15,117 bases of DNA from Myxococcales bacterium (GCA_022572485.1 JACZVU010000053.1:1-15117); one strand, 5' to 3'. Counted from the stretch's first letter, positions 7,212-14,204 are shown. Made by a program: numbers and translations. The notes: generated by a model not told the origin, from the sequence alone.

Positions 7212-8030
7212 ATGCAAACATACAACAACATCGCGAGCACTATCTTCGATTTCCTGCTGGCACCGTTTGGACATCAGATCGCACTCTTCGATCTGATCGT
7301 CTGGCCTGTGATCATGGGAATTGGCGCACTTCAGGTCTACAAGCACACTTCGAACCAAGAAGCGATCGTGCGAGTGAAGCGGCAGATCAGCATGCATCTA
7401 CTGGAGATCCGACTCTTCCGAGATGACATCGCCCAGGTTCTGAAGTCGACGTTCAAAATCATCGCGAAGAACATGATCTACATCGGCCACAACCTCACGC
7501 CGATGGCGGTCATGCTGATTCCGATGGTCGCGCTGATGGTCCAATTGGTCGCTCACTACGCGTACGAGCCCGCCCAACCCGGATCGGTCGAAATGCTTCA
7601 CTTGAAGCTGGATCCAAACGCATCGGTTTCGCCGCGAGACGTGTCTCTCGAAGTACCCGATGGCGTGAGCCTCGACGCGCCGGCCGTGCGCACCGCCGAT
7701 GGCCAGGTGTTCTGGCGCGTGCGGGCCGACCAGCCGGGCGACCACGTATTCCGGATCCGGATAGGGGACGAGATCTATGAAAAGGGCTGGGCGGTCGGTG
7801 GCGATGTACGCAAGATCCCGATCAAGCGACTTCGCGGCTGGGAGGCGCTACTCTACCCTGGCGAGGCCGCGATTCCGCGCGATGCTCCGGTGCTCTCGCT
7901 GGAACTGGACATGCACACGCGCCCGCTCCGCTTCATGCCGGACGGCGAACTTGGAATCTTGATGTGGACAATGGTGCTGTCCCTGATCGCGGGCGTCGCC
8001 CTCAAAGATTTCTTCGGCGTAACCCTCTAG
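7212..8030 (+). CDS. Three-helix inner-membrane protein with TMCO1/EMC3/Oxa1-like layout
   Basis: This 272-residue protein of unproven function has a first transmembrane helix at about 22-43. A positively charged, helical cytoplasmic segment follows (44-92, containing SNQEAIVRVKRQISMHLLEI and RLFRDDIAQVLK). A second membrane helix spans about 95-117 (NLTPMAVMLIPMVALMVQLV). Then comes a beta-rich extracytoplasmic domain (118-244), and a last helix (about 245-265) precedes a short tail. A helix, a charged amphipathic hairpin or coiled coil, and two further helices is the layout of the Oxa1 superfamily (YidC, and DUF106/TMCO1/EMC3), whose members insert membrane proteins. The large domain between helices 2 and 3 is unusual for bacterial DUF106-like proteins. 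The resemblance is by architecture and local sequence feel, not by a search. The start at 7212 has only a weak purine-rich ribosome site. The next gene follows after 20 bases. Confidence 0.75.
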   Translation: MQTYNNIASTIFDFLLAPFGHQIALFDLIVWPVIMGIGALQVYKHTSNQEAIVRVKRQISMHLLEIRLFRDDIAQVLKSTFKIIAKNMIYIGHNLTPMAVMLIPMVALMVQLVAHYAYEPAQPGSVEMLHLKLDPNASVSPRDVSLEVPDGVSLDAPAVRTADGQVFWRVRADQPGDHVFRIRIGDEIYEKGWAVGGDVRKIPIKRLRGWEALLYPGEAAIPRDAPVLSLELDMHTRPLRFMPDGELGILMWTMVLSLIAGVALKDFFGVTL

Positions 8031-8050
8031 AAAAACCATCGGATCAACGG

Positions 8051-8668
8051 ATGTTCGAATTTCTCAAACGCGTGTTTCGAAGACAGCAGGGAGAACCCAT
8101 CGTCGTCGTCAGCGGCCTGCCCCGCTCCGGGACGTCGATGCTGATGAAGATGCTCGAATCCGGTGGCATGAAGATCCTGACCGATAGTGAGCGCGCCGCC
8201 GACATCGACAACCCCAAGGGCTACTTCGAATACGAGCGCATCAAGGATCTCGAGAAGGAGACCGACAAAAGCTACATCCGGGACGGACGGGGAAAAGCCC
8301 TCAAGGTGATCTCCTTCTTGATCAGGGATCTTCCGGATGACAACGACTACAGAGTCATCTTCATGCGGCGCGATCTCGACGAAGTGCTGGCCAGCCAGAA
8401 CAAGATGATTCAACGCCTCGACACCACGGATACGACCGCGACAGAAGACGCGATGAAAGAGGCCTACCGAAACGACATCGTGCGCACGCGACTACTGTGC
8501 AAGAATCGCCCGAACTTCGAATGGATCGAGATCGGCTACAAGCCCACGATCGAAGATCCCGCGGCGACTGCGCGCAGTGTCAACGCCTTCGTGGGAGGGC
8601 ACCTCGACGAGGCCGCGATGCGGGAAACAGTCGACGGCAGCCTCTACCGAAATCGCGGCAAGGGCTGA
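8051..8668 (+). CDS. Compact PAPS-type sulfotransferase family protein
   Basis: This 205-residue protein has the two nucleotide-binding signatures of PAPS-dependent sulfotransferases. The 5'-phosphosulfate loop is VVVSGLPRSGTSMLMKML (18-35). The 3'-phosphate motif is RVIFMRRDLDEVLASQNKM (101-119), with Arg106/Arg107 and Ser115. Between them lies NPKGYFEYERIKDLEKE, which often forms part of the acceptor side. Sulfotransferases are often 250-350 residues, so this is a short form. Both binding motifs are intact, and the end is a normal stop, so it does not look like a fragment. There is no signal peptide, so it should act in the cytoplasm, transferring sulfate to an unknown acceptor. The ATG at 8051 is chosen because the frame upstream overlaps the membrane protein gene. 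The ribosome site is weak. It is the last gene of the cluster, 20 bases after the membrane protein. Confidence 0.8.
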   Translation: MFEFLKRVFRRQQGEPIVVVSGLPRSGTSMLMKMLESGGMKILTDSERAADIDNPKGYFEYERIKDLEKETDKSYIRDGRGKALKVISFLIRDLPDDNDYRVIFMRRDLDEVLASQNKMIQRLDTTDTTATEDAMKEAYRNDIVRTRLLCKNRPNFEWIEIGYKPTIEDPAATARSVNAFVGGHLDEAAMRETVDGSLYRNRGKG

Positions 8669-8693
8669 GCGATCCAGTCATTTCCGACACTGG

Positions 8694-8722
8694 TTGACGC
8701 GGGGTTCACCCCCTCCTAGGCT
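8694..8722 (+). promoter_or_regulatory. Candidate sigma-70 promoter for the cystathionine synthase gene
   Basis: TTGACG (8694-8699) is separated by 17 bases from TAGGCT (8717-8722). The -35 matches consensus in five of six positions. The -10 keeps the leading TA and final T. The spacer contains the inverted repeat GGGG-TTCA-CCCC (8701-8712), which could be a regulator site. Transcription would start near 8730, giving a leader of about 100 bases. Confidence 0.55.
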
Positions 8723-8758
8723 TCCCAAATCGGGTTCGAAAATTACCGGGCGATTTCC

Positions 8759-8815
8759 GGCGCTTGCAAGCCTCTCGGACCTCCTTAGGGATCCGCACCC
8801 GACCTGCTAAGCGCC
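8759..8815 (+). promoter_or_regulatory. Foldable leader ahead of the cystathionine synthase gene
   Basis: GGCGCTT (8759-8765) is the exact complement of AAGCGCC (8809-8815) and would close a domain. Inside it an inner stem can form from CGGA plus CCT against AGG plus TCCG (about 8776-8795), with a two-base bulge. The structure ends 17 bases before the ATG. It does not match the SAM-I, SAM-II or SAH riboswitch consensus as I know them. A cis-acting role is inference. Confidence 0.3.
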
Positions 8816-8832
8816 TAGGCACGAGACCGAAC

Positions 8833-10053
8833 ATGAGCAATGGACCCCGCCGTGACGACAAGGTGGTCGGCCAGCGAATACGGAATGCGGCTGGCTCGAC
8901 CCGATCCGTGCACAGCGGCGAGCGCGACCACCAGAATACCGATGCGGTCACAACTCCGATCTATCAGACCTCGACCTTCTGGTTCGAGAACTCCGCAAAG
9001 CTGCGCGAATTTCAGGAAGGTCGAGACAAGCGCGACGAATACGGCCGCTACGGCAACCCCACCTGGCGCGCCGTCGAGCGCAAACTCTGTGATCTAGACG
9101 GCGCCGAAGAGGCCGTGCTCTTCGCGAGCGGAATGTGCGCTGCCACCACACTCTTCTTCGCACTCCTGCCGAAGGGCGGACACCTGGTGATCACGAGCGA
9201 CTGCTACCGGCGCACGCGTCAGTTCATCCGGGAATATCTCGTCAAGCTGGACGTCGAGACCACCGTGATCGAACCCGCGGAAACCGACCAGCTCGCGAAC
9301 GCACTGCGCGACGACACCTCGCTCTTCTTCACGGAATCTCCGACGAATCCTCACCTTCGGGTGATCGATGCCCCGAAGGCAGTCGAAATCGCGCACGCGC
9401 GTGGCGCAAAGGTCGTGATCGACTCGACTTTTTCGACCCCGCTCTGTCAGCAACCGTTGAAATGCGGGGCCGACTACGCGATTCACAGCGCGACCAAGTA
9501 TCTCGGCGGCCACAACGACCTGTTGGCCGGCGTGGTGCTCGGATCCGCCAAGGCCATCAAACCGATTCGCGAAGCGGCGGGCGTGTTGGGCGGCGTCATT
9601 GATGCGCATTCCGCCTACTTGCTGCTGCGCGGCCTCAAGACCCTCGCGCTGCGGATGGAGAAGCACAACAGCAACGCCCTACAGATTGCGCGTTGGCTCG
9701 AAAAGAACACCGCAGTGCGACGTGTCTGGTATCCGGGGCTCGCGAGCCATCCGGATCACGCGACCGCGAGCCGGGTGATGCAGGGCTACGGCGGCGTGGT
9801 GACCTTCGAGGTCGCAGCGGACTTCGACGGAACCTGCCGTTTCATCGATGCGTGCCGGATCCCCTACATCGCCCCAAGCCTAGGCGGCGTCGAAACCCTG
9901 ATCGAAATGCCCGTGCTGATGTCCTTCTGGGATCTGAAGCCCGAGCAACGCCTTGAGCTGGGAATCACGGATTCACTGGTGCGGCTATCGTGCGGCATCG
10001 AGGATGCGGAAGATTTGATCGCGGATCTTGAACAGGCACTGGAATCGATCTGA
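8833..10053 (+). CDS. Cystathionine gamma-synthase-type PLP enzyme (Cys/Met metabolism family)
   Basis: This 406-residue cytoplasmic enzyme belongs to the trans-sulfuration fold-type I PLP family. Members join or split cystathionine, or use sulfide with activated homoserine. Visible signatures are STRSVHSGE (substrate-side N-terminus), TPIYQTSTF, the phosphate-binding YGRYGNPT, FASGMCAATT, ESPTNPHLRV, DSTFSTPLCQQPLKCGAD, and the PLP lysine Lys222 in HSATKYLGGHNDLLAG. The C-terminal IPYIAPSLGGVETLIEMP and LVRLSCGIEDAEDLIADL complete the family pattern. The length is normal. Family members (MetB, MetC, MetY/MetZ, methionine gamma-lyase) are hard to separate by eye. The GVIDAHSAYLLLRGLKTLALR region looks most like cystathionine gamma-synthase. 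The ATG at 8833 is preferred over an in-frame TTG at 8764. It has its own promoter, so it is probably not part of the preceding cluster. Confidence 0.88.
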   Translation: MSNGPRRDDKVVGQRIRNAAGSTRSVHSGERDHQNTDAVTTPIYQTSTFWFENSAKLREFQEGRDKRDEYGRYGNPTWRAVERKLCDLDGAEEAVLFASGMCAATTLFFALLPKGGHLVITSDCYRRTRQFIREYLVKLDVETTVIEPAETDQLANALRDDTSLFFTESPTNPHLRVIDAPKAVEIAHARGAKVVIDSTFSTPLCQQPLKCGADYAIHSATKYLGGHNDLLAGVVLGSAKAIKPIREAAGVLGGVIDAHSAYLLLRGLKTLALRMEKHNSNALQIARWLEKNTAVRRVWYPGLASHPDHATASRVMQGYGGVVTFEVAADFDGTCRFIDACRIPYIAPSLGGVETLIEMPVLMSFWDLKPEQRLELGITDSLVRLSCGIEDAEDLIADLEQALESI

Positions 10054-10054
10054 C

Positions 10055-10072
10055 CCCGCGCTGGAGCGCGGG
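10055..10072. terminator. GC-rich hairpin after the cystathionine synthase gene
   Basis: CCCGCGC-TGGA-GCGCGGG gives a seven-pair stem with a tetraloop, two bases after the TGA stop. There is no clear U tract. It sits between two convergent genes and is likely to act as a terminator or mRNA 3'-end stabiliser. Confidence 0.55.
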
Positions 10073-10089
10073 ATTCAACCCACTAGCGG

Positions 10090-10108
10090 GCGAATCCTAC
10101 GGATTCGC
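10090..10108. terminator. Second hairpin, between convergent genes
   Basis: GCGAATCC-TAC-GGATTCGC is a perfect eight-pair stem followed by TTGC on the plus strand. With the hairpin at 10055-10072 it makes a double, possibly bidirectional terminator region between the PLP enzyme gene and the minus-strand alkyltransferase gene. Confidence 0.5.
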
Positions 10109-10145
10109 TTGCAGCGTCGGCCGACCCGATTCTCGGCTCAGCCTC

Positions 10146-10670
10146 CTAGAGCAATCGATCGCACGTCGGCCGCGATCGTTCCATCGCGAGCAAGCGAGCC
10201 TTGAGTTCTTGGCCTCCCCCATATCCCCCGAGGCTTCCGTCTGCGGCGATGACCCGGTGGCACGGCACGATCAGGGATACGGGGTTGGCGCTGTTCGCAG
10301 AACCCACGGCGCGTTGCGCTTTCGGTCGACCTACGGCGCGAGCAACGTCCGCGTAAGAGCGGCTCTCGCCATAGGGAATCTCGAGCAATGCGTTCCAGAC
10401 GGTGCGCTGGAACGGCGTCCCGCGCAAATCCAGCGGAACGTCGAAATCGGTTCGCTCGCTCGCGAGATATTCGAGGATCTGCTCGATCGCCGCTCTGTTC
10501 GGCCCGATCTCATCCACGCACCGGCGCTCGGGCACGTAGCGCTCCATCCAATCCCGCATGCCGCGACCGCTCGAATGGGGCAACTCGACATACGCGAGTC
10601 CTGCCTCGGTCGACGCAACGCGGAATTGCCCGATCGGTGAATTCAATCGAGCAAGGTGCACGGCCTCCAT
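10146..10670 (-). CDS. ogt: Methylated-DNA--protein-cysteine methyltransferase
   Basis: This 174-residue DNA-repair protein removes alkyl groups from O6-alkylguanine (and O4-alkylthymine) by irreversible transfer to its own cysteine. The active-site motif is intact: VSLIVPCHRVIAADGSLGGYGGG, with acceptor Cys137. The preceding helix-turn-helix YADVARAVGRPKAQRAVGSA and the NPVS segment are typical. TPFQRTVWNALLEIPYGE (85-102) is the standard start of the catalytic domain, preceded by an alpha/beta N-terminal domain. The ATG at 10668-10670 gives the usual family length. A further in-frame extension up to 10787 would add a Cys-rich stretch overlapping the galE start and is unlikely. There is no Ada-type N-terminal regulatory domain. 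The ogt symbol reflects this single-domain form; the name could equally be mgmt/ada-like. It is divergent from galE. Confidence 0.92.
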   Translation of the reverse strand: MEAVHLARLNSPIGQFRVASTEAGLAYVELPHSSGRGMRDWMERYVPERRCVDEIGPNRAAIEQILEYLASERTDFDVPLDLRGTPFQRTVWNALLEIPYGESRSYADVARAVGRPKAQRAVGSANSANPVSLIVPCHRVIAADGSLGGYGGGQELKARLLAMERSRPTCDRLL

Positions 10671-10778
10671 CGCTCCGCCACAATAACACTTCGAGTGCCA
10701 GATCGGTGCGGCGATCGGCGCGAATGCGCAGCAAAGCGCGAAGAATCCACAGCGAAGTCGCCGAGAAGGACAGCCATC

Positions 10779-11771
10779 ATGTCTCATCTACTCGTCACCG
10801 GCGGGGCCGGCTACATCGGTTCCCACACCTTGCGAAACCTGCAGCGAGCGAAACACACGGCCGTGGTCATCGACGACCTGCGCGCCGGAAACGAATCGAT
10901 GGTTAGCGATGTTCCGTTGATTCGCTGTGATGTGGCCGATCGCGACGCTGTATCCAGGGCATTCGAAGAATACGGCCCTTTTGACGGCATTCTCCATTTC
11001 GCCGCTTCGCTTTTCGTGGCCGAATCTGTCTCCAAGCCCCTCGACTATTACACGAACAACGTGAGCGGCTCCTTGGCGCTGATCGATGTCGCGCTCTCCC
11101 ATGGCACCAAGGCCTTCGTGCTGTCGTCGACCTGCGCGACCTACGGGATTCCAGAACGCGTTCCGATATCGGAAGACACCCCGCTGGTACCCATCAACCC
11201 CTACGGAGCCTCAAAAGCCATGGTCGAGCGAATCCTCGCGGACGCGGAGTCGGCTCACGGCTTGCGCTGGGCGGCGCTGCGGTACTTCAACGCGGGGGGC
11301 GCGGACCCCGACGGCGGCATCGGTGAATGTCACGAACCAGAGATCCACTTGATTCCGTCGGCGTTGGAAGCCGCCTGCGGGCTGCGCGAGAAGTTCGAAC
11401 TCTTCGGTACCGACTACCCCACGCCCGATGGAACCTGCATCCGCGACTACATCCACGTCACCGACCTCGCGAACGCCCACATCTGCGCGATCGAAGCGTT
11501 GATCGAAGGCCAATCCATCGGTGCCCGCAATCTCGGCACGGGCAAGGGCCACTCCAACCGCGAGGTGATGGCGGCCGTCGCGCGCACGGTAGGTCGGCCT
11601 GTCCCGGTGCAGGAAATCGGTCGGCGCCCGGGCGATCCGCCGGAACTCATCGCAGACGCTTCGGCGTTCCGCCGCGAATTCGGCTGGGAACCCCGCCACT
11701 CGGATCTCGACACGATCGTTTCGACTGCGTGGGAGTGGCTACAGAGCTGGAAGCTCGGGAGCACACGATAG
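10779..11771 (+). CDS. galE: UDP-glucose 4-epimerase
   Basis: This 330-residue short-chain dehydrogenase-fold enzyme interconverts UDP-glucose and UDP-galactose with bound NAD+. It supplies galactose for cell-surface glycans. Signatures are the Rossmann loop VTGGAGYIGSH (6-16), HFAASLFVAESVSKP, SSTCATYG with Thr118 at the catalytic Ser/Thr position, and the catalytic pair Tyr142/Lys146 in YGASK. The substrate-side motifs LRYFNAGGADPDGGIGE, LFGTDYPTPDGTCIRDYIHV and NLGTGKGHSNREVM are also present. All are close to GalE rather than to other NDP-sugar epimerases, and the length is normal. The ATG at 10779 has AAGGA eight bases upstream. The gene is divergent from ogt across about 108 bases. No other sugar genes sit next to it here. 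Confidence 0.93.
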   Translation: MSHLLVTGGAGYIGSHTLRNLQRAKHTAVVIDDLRAGNESMVSDVPLIRCDVADRDAVSRAFEEYGPFDGILHFAASLFVAESVSKPLDYYTNNVSGSLALIDVALSHGTKAFVLSSTCATYGIPERVPISEDTPLVPINPYGASKAMVERILADAESAHGLRWAALRYFNAGGADPDGGIGECHEPEIHLIPSALEAACGLREKFELFGTDYPTPDGTCIRDYIHVTDLANAHICAIEALIEGQSIGARNLGTGKGHSNREVMAAVARTVGRPVPVQEIGRRPGDPPELIADASAFRREFGWEPRHSDLDTIVSTAWEWLQSWKLGSTR

Positions 11772-11775
11772 ATCC

Positions 11776-11798
11776 CCCGTGCGTGAGAGAGCCACGGG
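11776..11798. terminator. Possible bidirectional terminator between galE and the regulator gene
   Basis: CCCGTG (11776-11781) pairs with CACGGG (11793-11798) around an 11-base loop in the 45-base gap between two convergent stop codons. An alternative GAGAGA/TCTCTC pairing overlaps it. The stem is short and has no strong U tract. Confidence 0.4.
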
Positions 11799-11816
11799 CT
11801 GACTTGGTCGTTCTCT

Positions 11817-13349
11817 CTAGCGCTGCAGACCCAGCCGCTTCATCATCTTTTGGAGCGACTGACGCGGTATTCCGAGTTTCTCCGAAGCGCTTGTCTTGCT
11901 GCCGGTTTCGGCGATCGCCTCGAGGATCATCCTGCGCTTGAGCCCATCGACGGCGTCGCTGAGGCGCAGGCCGTCGGTCGAAAAATCACCCCGAAGGGTC
12001 GCGGCAACGAGTGTGCTCCGGATCTGTTCCGACAGCATCTCGGCCGTGATCAATTCCGCATCGCCCGACACCGCAATCGCACGCTCGACCTCGTTTTCGA
12101 GCTCCCGGATGTTGTCCGGCCACGCGTAACGCACCAGGCAATCCATCGCGGTGTTCGTGAAACCCTTGACTCCGCGCTGCATTTTCCGACAGGCCACCTC
12201 CAGAAAATGGTGGGCGAGAGCCGGCACGTCCATTTTCCGCTCCCGAAGGGGCGGGAGTCCGATTTCGACCACGCGAAGTCGGTAGTAGAGATCCTCGCGG
12301 AAGCGACCCTCTCCGACCTCTGCGAGCAGATCTCGACTCGTCGATGCGATGACTCGAACATCGACGACACGGGCGTCCGAGGATCCGAGTCGCCGGATTT
12401 TACCGTCTTGGAGTACCCGAAGCAGCCTGACCTGCATGCCAGAATGCGTCTCCCCAACTTCGTCCAGAAAGGCCGTTCCGCCATCGGCAATCTCGAACAA
12501 CCCCTCTTTGTCGGTTTGCGCCCCAGTGAAGGCGCCGCTCTTGTGCCCGAAGAGTTCGCTTTCGAGCAGCGTATCTGGGAGCGCTGCGCAATTTTGCGCC
12601 ATGAAGCGCTTGTCGTTGCGCGCACCCGCGTAGTGGATCGCTCTCGCCACGACGCCTTTTCCGGTGCCGGGCTCGCCAGTGATCAGAACACTCGAGTCCG
12701 TCTTCGCGACCTTCTCGATCAGATCGAAGATGCGCTCCATCGCGGGGCCCGTCCCGATGATTCGATCGAACGCGTAGCTGTGCTCGATTTCTCGGCGCAG
12801 GTCCGCGTTCTCGGCGCGAAGCCGCTCGTTCTGTTCGCCGAACTCAACCGCAAGTTGAATGTTCTCGGAGGCCAATTCATAAGCCTCCAACGCTCGCTTC
12901 ACGGCCAACTGCAGTGCATTGGGAAGCCACGGCTTGGCAACCCAGCGATAGACCAACGCTTCATTGACGGCCCGGCTCAGCGATCCGAGTTTGGCACTGC
13001 GGCTCAGGAGCATCCGAATCGCGAATGGGCGAACCTCTCGGGCGCGCTCCAGAAAATCGATACCCGCCATGGAGGGCAACTCCTCGTCGACGAGGATCAG
13101 CGCGATCTCCACGTGCTCGAGAATCTCGAGTCCATCGGAAGCGCGCGTTGCACGGTGAATGAGATAGTCGGTTCCGAGTGCAAGTTCGAGCGACTCCAGG
13201 CTCGCAGCATCGTTGTCGACCATGAGGATCTCGTAGAGATCGCCACCTGAATGCCGACGAGCGCCTTCAATGGGCTCGCCTGCTGTCGCCGGATTCGAAC
13301 TCACGGGCAACCTTCCGAATCGCCGTCTCGCACCTGAAACGGTGGACAT
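11817..13349 (-). CDS. NtrC-type sigma-54-dependent response regulator
   Basis: This 510-residue transcription activator has three domains (numbering from the ATG at 13347-13349). A receiver (about 38-145) carries the acidic VDND pocket, phosphoacceptor Asp88 ([13 protein letters not shown]) and conserved Lys139 (VAKPW). A coiled-coil linker (about 160-190) follows. The AAA+ sigma-54 interaction domain (about 195-430) has a Walker A GEPGTGKG, an intact GAFTGA loop that contacts sigma-54, a Walker B GGTAFLDE, and [21 protein letters not shown] Fis-type helix-turn-helix lies at the end ([20 protein letters not shown]). It should activate sigma-54 promoters by ATP hydrolysis after phosphorylation. 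About 38 extra residues precede the receiver, and a TTG four codons upstream is the alternative start. No histidine kinase is nearby, so it is an orphan regulator here and its targets are unknown. Confidence 0.92.
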   Translation of the reverse strand: MSTVSGARRRFGRLPVSSNPATAGEPIEGARRHSGGDLYEILMVDNDAASLESLELALGTDYLIHRATRASDGLEILEHVEIALILVDEELPSMAGIDFLERAREVRPFAIRMLLSRSAKLGSLSRAVNEALVYRWVAKPWLPNALQLAVKRALEAYELASENIQLAVEFGEQNERLRAENADLRREIEHSYAFDRIIGTGPAMERIFDLIEKVAKTDSSVLITGEPGTGKGVVARAIHYAGARNDKRFMAQNCAALPDTLLESELFGHKSGAFTGAQTDKEGLFEIADGGTAFLDEVGETHSGMQVRLLRVLQDGKIRRLGSSDARVVDVRVIASTSRDLLAEVGEGRFREDLYYRLRVVEIGLPPLRERKMDVPALAHHFLEVACRKMQRGVKGFTNTAMDCLVRYAWPDNIRELENEVERAIAVSGDAELITAEMLSEQIRSTLVAATLRGDFSTDGLRLSDAVDGLKRRMILEAIAETGSKTSASEKLGIPRQSLQKMMKRLGLQR

Positions 13350-13459
13350 TCCGCAGTCCAAGATTGGCGTCGACGACGCGTGCCATCACCGAAACGCGTG
13401 AGGTTCACGATCGAAAAGCAACCACTGCCGGTACGGGACGCCGCGACAGCAAAGGGACC

Positions 13460-13492
13460 GCCGGGCCGACGGATCCACTCAGTCGGCCCGGC
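13460..13492 (-). terminator. Strong hairpin downstream of the KKTAR protein gene
   Basis: GCCGGGCCGAC (13460-13470) and GTCGGCCCGGC (13482-13492) form a perfect 11-pair stem around an 11-base loop. It lies ten bases beyond the stop of the minus-strand gene at 13502. On the minus strand it is followed by CGGTCCCTTTG, a poor U tract. It most likely ends transcription of that gene. Confidence 0.65.
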
Positions 13493-13501
13493 AGTTGCCT
13501 G

Positions 13502-13972
13502 CTAGCGTCGCGCGCGGCGACGAGTGGTCTTCTTGCGTGCTGTTTTCCGGCGAGCCGGAGCCTTGCGGGCGGTCTTCTTGCGAGCCTTCTTCTTGGCTGC
13601 CTTCCGACGCGCGGGCTTCTTGCGCGCGGTTTTCTTGCGCGCGGTCTTCTTGCGGGCGGTCTTCTTGCGGGCCGCCTTCTTGCGCGCCGTCTTCTTGCGC
13701 GCCGTCTTCTTGCGCGCAGTCTTCTTGCGGACCGTCTTCTTACGCCCAGAAGACCTCTTCATCTTCACTTTCGCGACGTTTCCGTTCTTGTCGATGAAGT
13801 AGAGGAACCCTTCCTCTCGCTCGATCCCGCACCGGGCGACTTTCTCGCGCCCCTTCGGGCCCTTCCCACCGCCTCGTGCCATGCGGGCGCGACTCACGTC
13901 GCCACGTTTATCGAGATAGTAGAGCCAACCCTTTTCTCGACGGATGCCCGTCTTTTCTACGACTGTGGCCAT
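13502..13972 (-). CDS. Histone-H1-like basic protein with KKTAR pentapeptide tail
   Basis: This 156-residue protein has two parts. The N-terminal part holds an internal duplication: residues 8-33 (TGIRREKGWLYYLDKRGDVS onward) and 48-73 (CGIEREEGFLYFIDKNGNVA onward) share 13 of 26 residues. Both have the pattern G-I-x-x-E-x-G-aromatic-L-Y-aromatic-hydrophobic-D-K-x-G. From residue 78 there are nine consecutive pentapeptides of the type KKTAR (78-122), then a degenerate Lys/Arg/Ala-rich end. Such tails, as in bacterial H1-like and AlgP-type proteins, bind DNA or RNA through charge. The duplicated motif is probably two small beta-rich units, and I do not know a characterised function for it. The ATG at 13970-13972 has a strong AAGGAG seven bases upstream. 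A good promoter (14102-14130) and terminator (13460-13492) make it a single-gene unit. A nucleoid-associated role is likely but inferred. Confidence 0.82.
   Translation of the reverse strand: MATVVEKTGIRREKGWLYYLDKRGDVSRARMARGGGKGPKGREKVARCGIEREEGFLYFIDKNGNVAKVKMKRSSGRKKTVRKKTARKKTARKKTARKKAARKKTARKKTARKKTARKKPARRKAAKKKARKKTARKAPARRKTARKKTTRRRARR
13607..13741 (-). repeat. Nine 15-bp coding repeats (KKTAR units)
   Basis: On the plus strand the unit reads roughly CTTCTTGCGCGCGGT, repeated nine times with small changes (mainly at third codon positions, plus KKTVR, KKAAR and KKPAR variants). Each unit encodes one pentapeptide. The repeats could expand or contract by slippage without breaking the frame. 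Confidence 0.85.
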
Positions 13973-14101
13973 CGGTCATCTCCTTCGTGTGAGGATTGCG
14001 TTTCGTCCCACGCTGGAGAGGAAGAGCACGTGGGCGCCGGTGTTGCTCGGAGGAGGTGCAATTCACGCATGCCTGGAGGGAGGCAGGCTTGCACCGACGG
14101 A

Positions 14102-14130
14102 ATCATGGAGTGCACAATTGGCGGTGTCAA
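14102..14130 (-). promoter_or_regulatory. Candidate sigma-70 promoter for the KKTAR protein gene
   Basis: On the minus strand a perfect TTGACA (14130-14125) is followed after 17 bases by CATGAT (14107-14102), which matches four of six -10 positions. Transcription would start near 14095, giving a leader of about 120 bases before the ATG at 13972. The 232-base gap up to the gshB stop holds nothing else I recognise apart from a small GCCTG/CAGGC hairpin at 14071-14088. Confidence 0.6.
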
Positions 14131-14204
14131 TGGTTTTGGATAGCTTTCTGACGGTGTAAAGAAGGGGCTCCGACGGGCGAAACACTCCGAATTCGCGCGG
14201 TCTT

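Noticed and set aside
8759..8815. SAM or SAH riboswitch before the cystathionine synthase gene
   Set aside because: The conserved cores of these classes are not visible. Kept only as an unnamed foldable leader.
10683..10702. Sigma-54-like element on the minus strand upstream of the alkyltransferase gene (CTGGCAC then TGT)
   Set aside because: The -24 half fits, but the -12 GC dinucleotide is GT. The implied start would leave only about five bases before the ATG.
10671..10787. In-frame upstream extension of the alkyltransferase gene that would add about 39 residues
   Set aside because: It is Cys-rich, unlike any family N-terminus, and overlaps the start of galE. The ATG at 10670 gives the normal length.
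11850..13250. A 466-codon open frame on the plus strand opposite the response regulator
   Set aside because: It is antisense to a gene with complete, conserved domains. Its translation has no recognisable domain and reflects high-GC codon bias.
13376..13400. Two ACGCGTG sites 18 bases apart upstream of the response regulator
   Set aside because: Short GC-rich hexamers recur by chance at this base composition, and no regulator is known for them. Too weak to call an operator.
13607..13741. Possible CRISPR or satellite array from regular 15-bp repeats
   Set aside because: There are no spacers, and each unit encodes KKTAR-type pentapeptides in frame with a gene that has a ribosome site.
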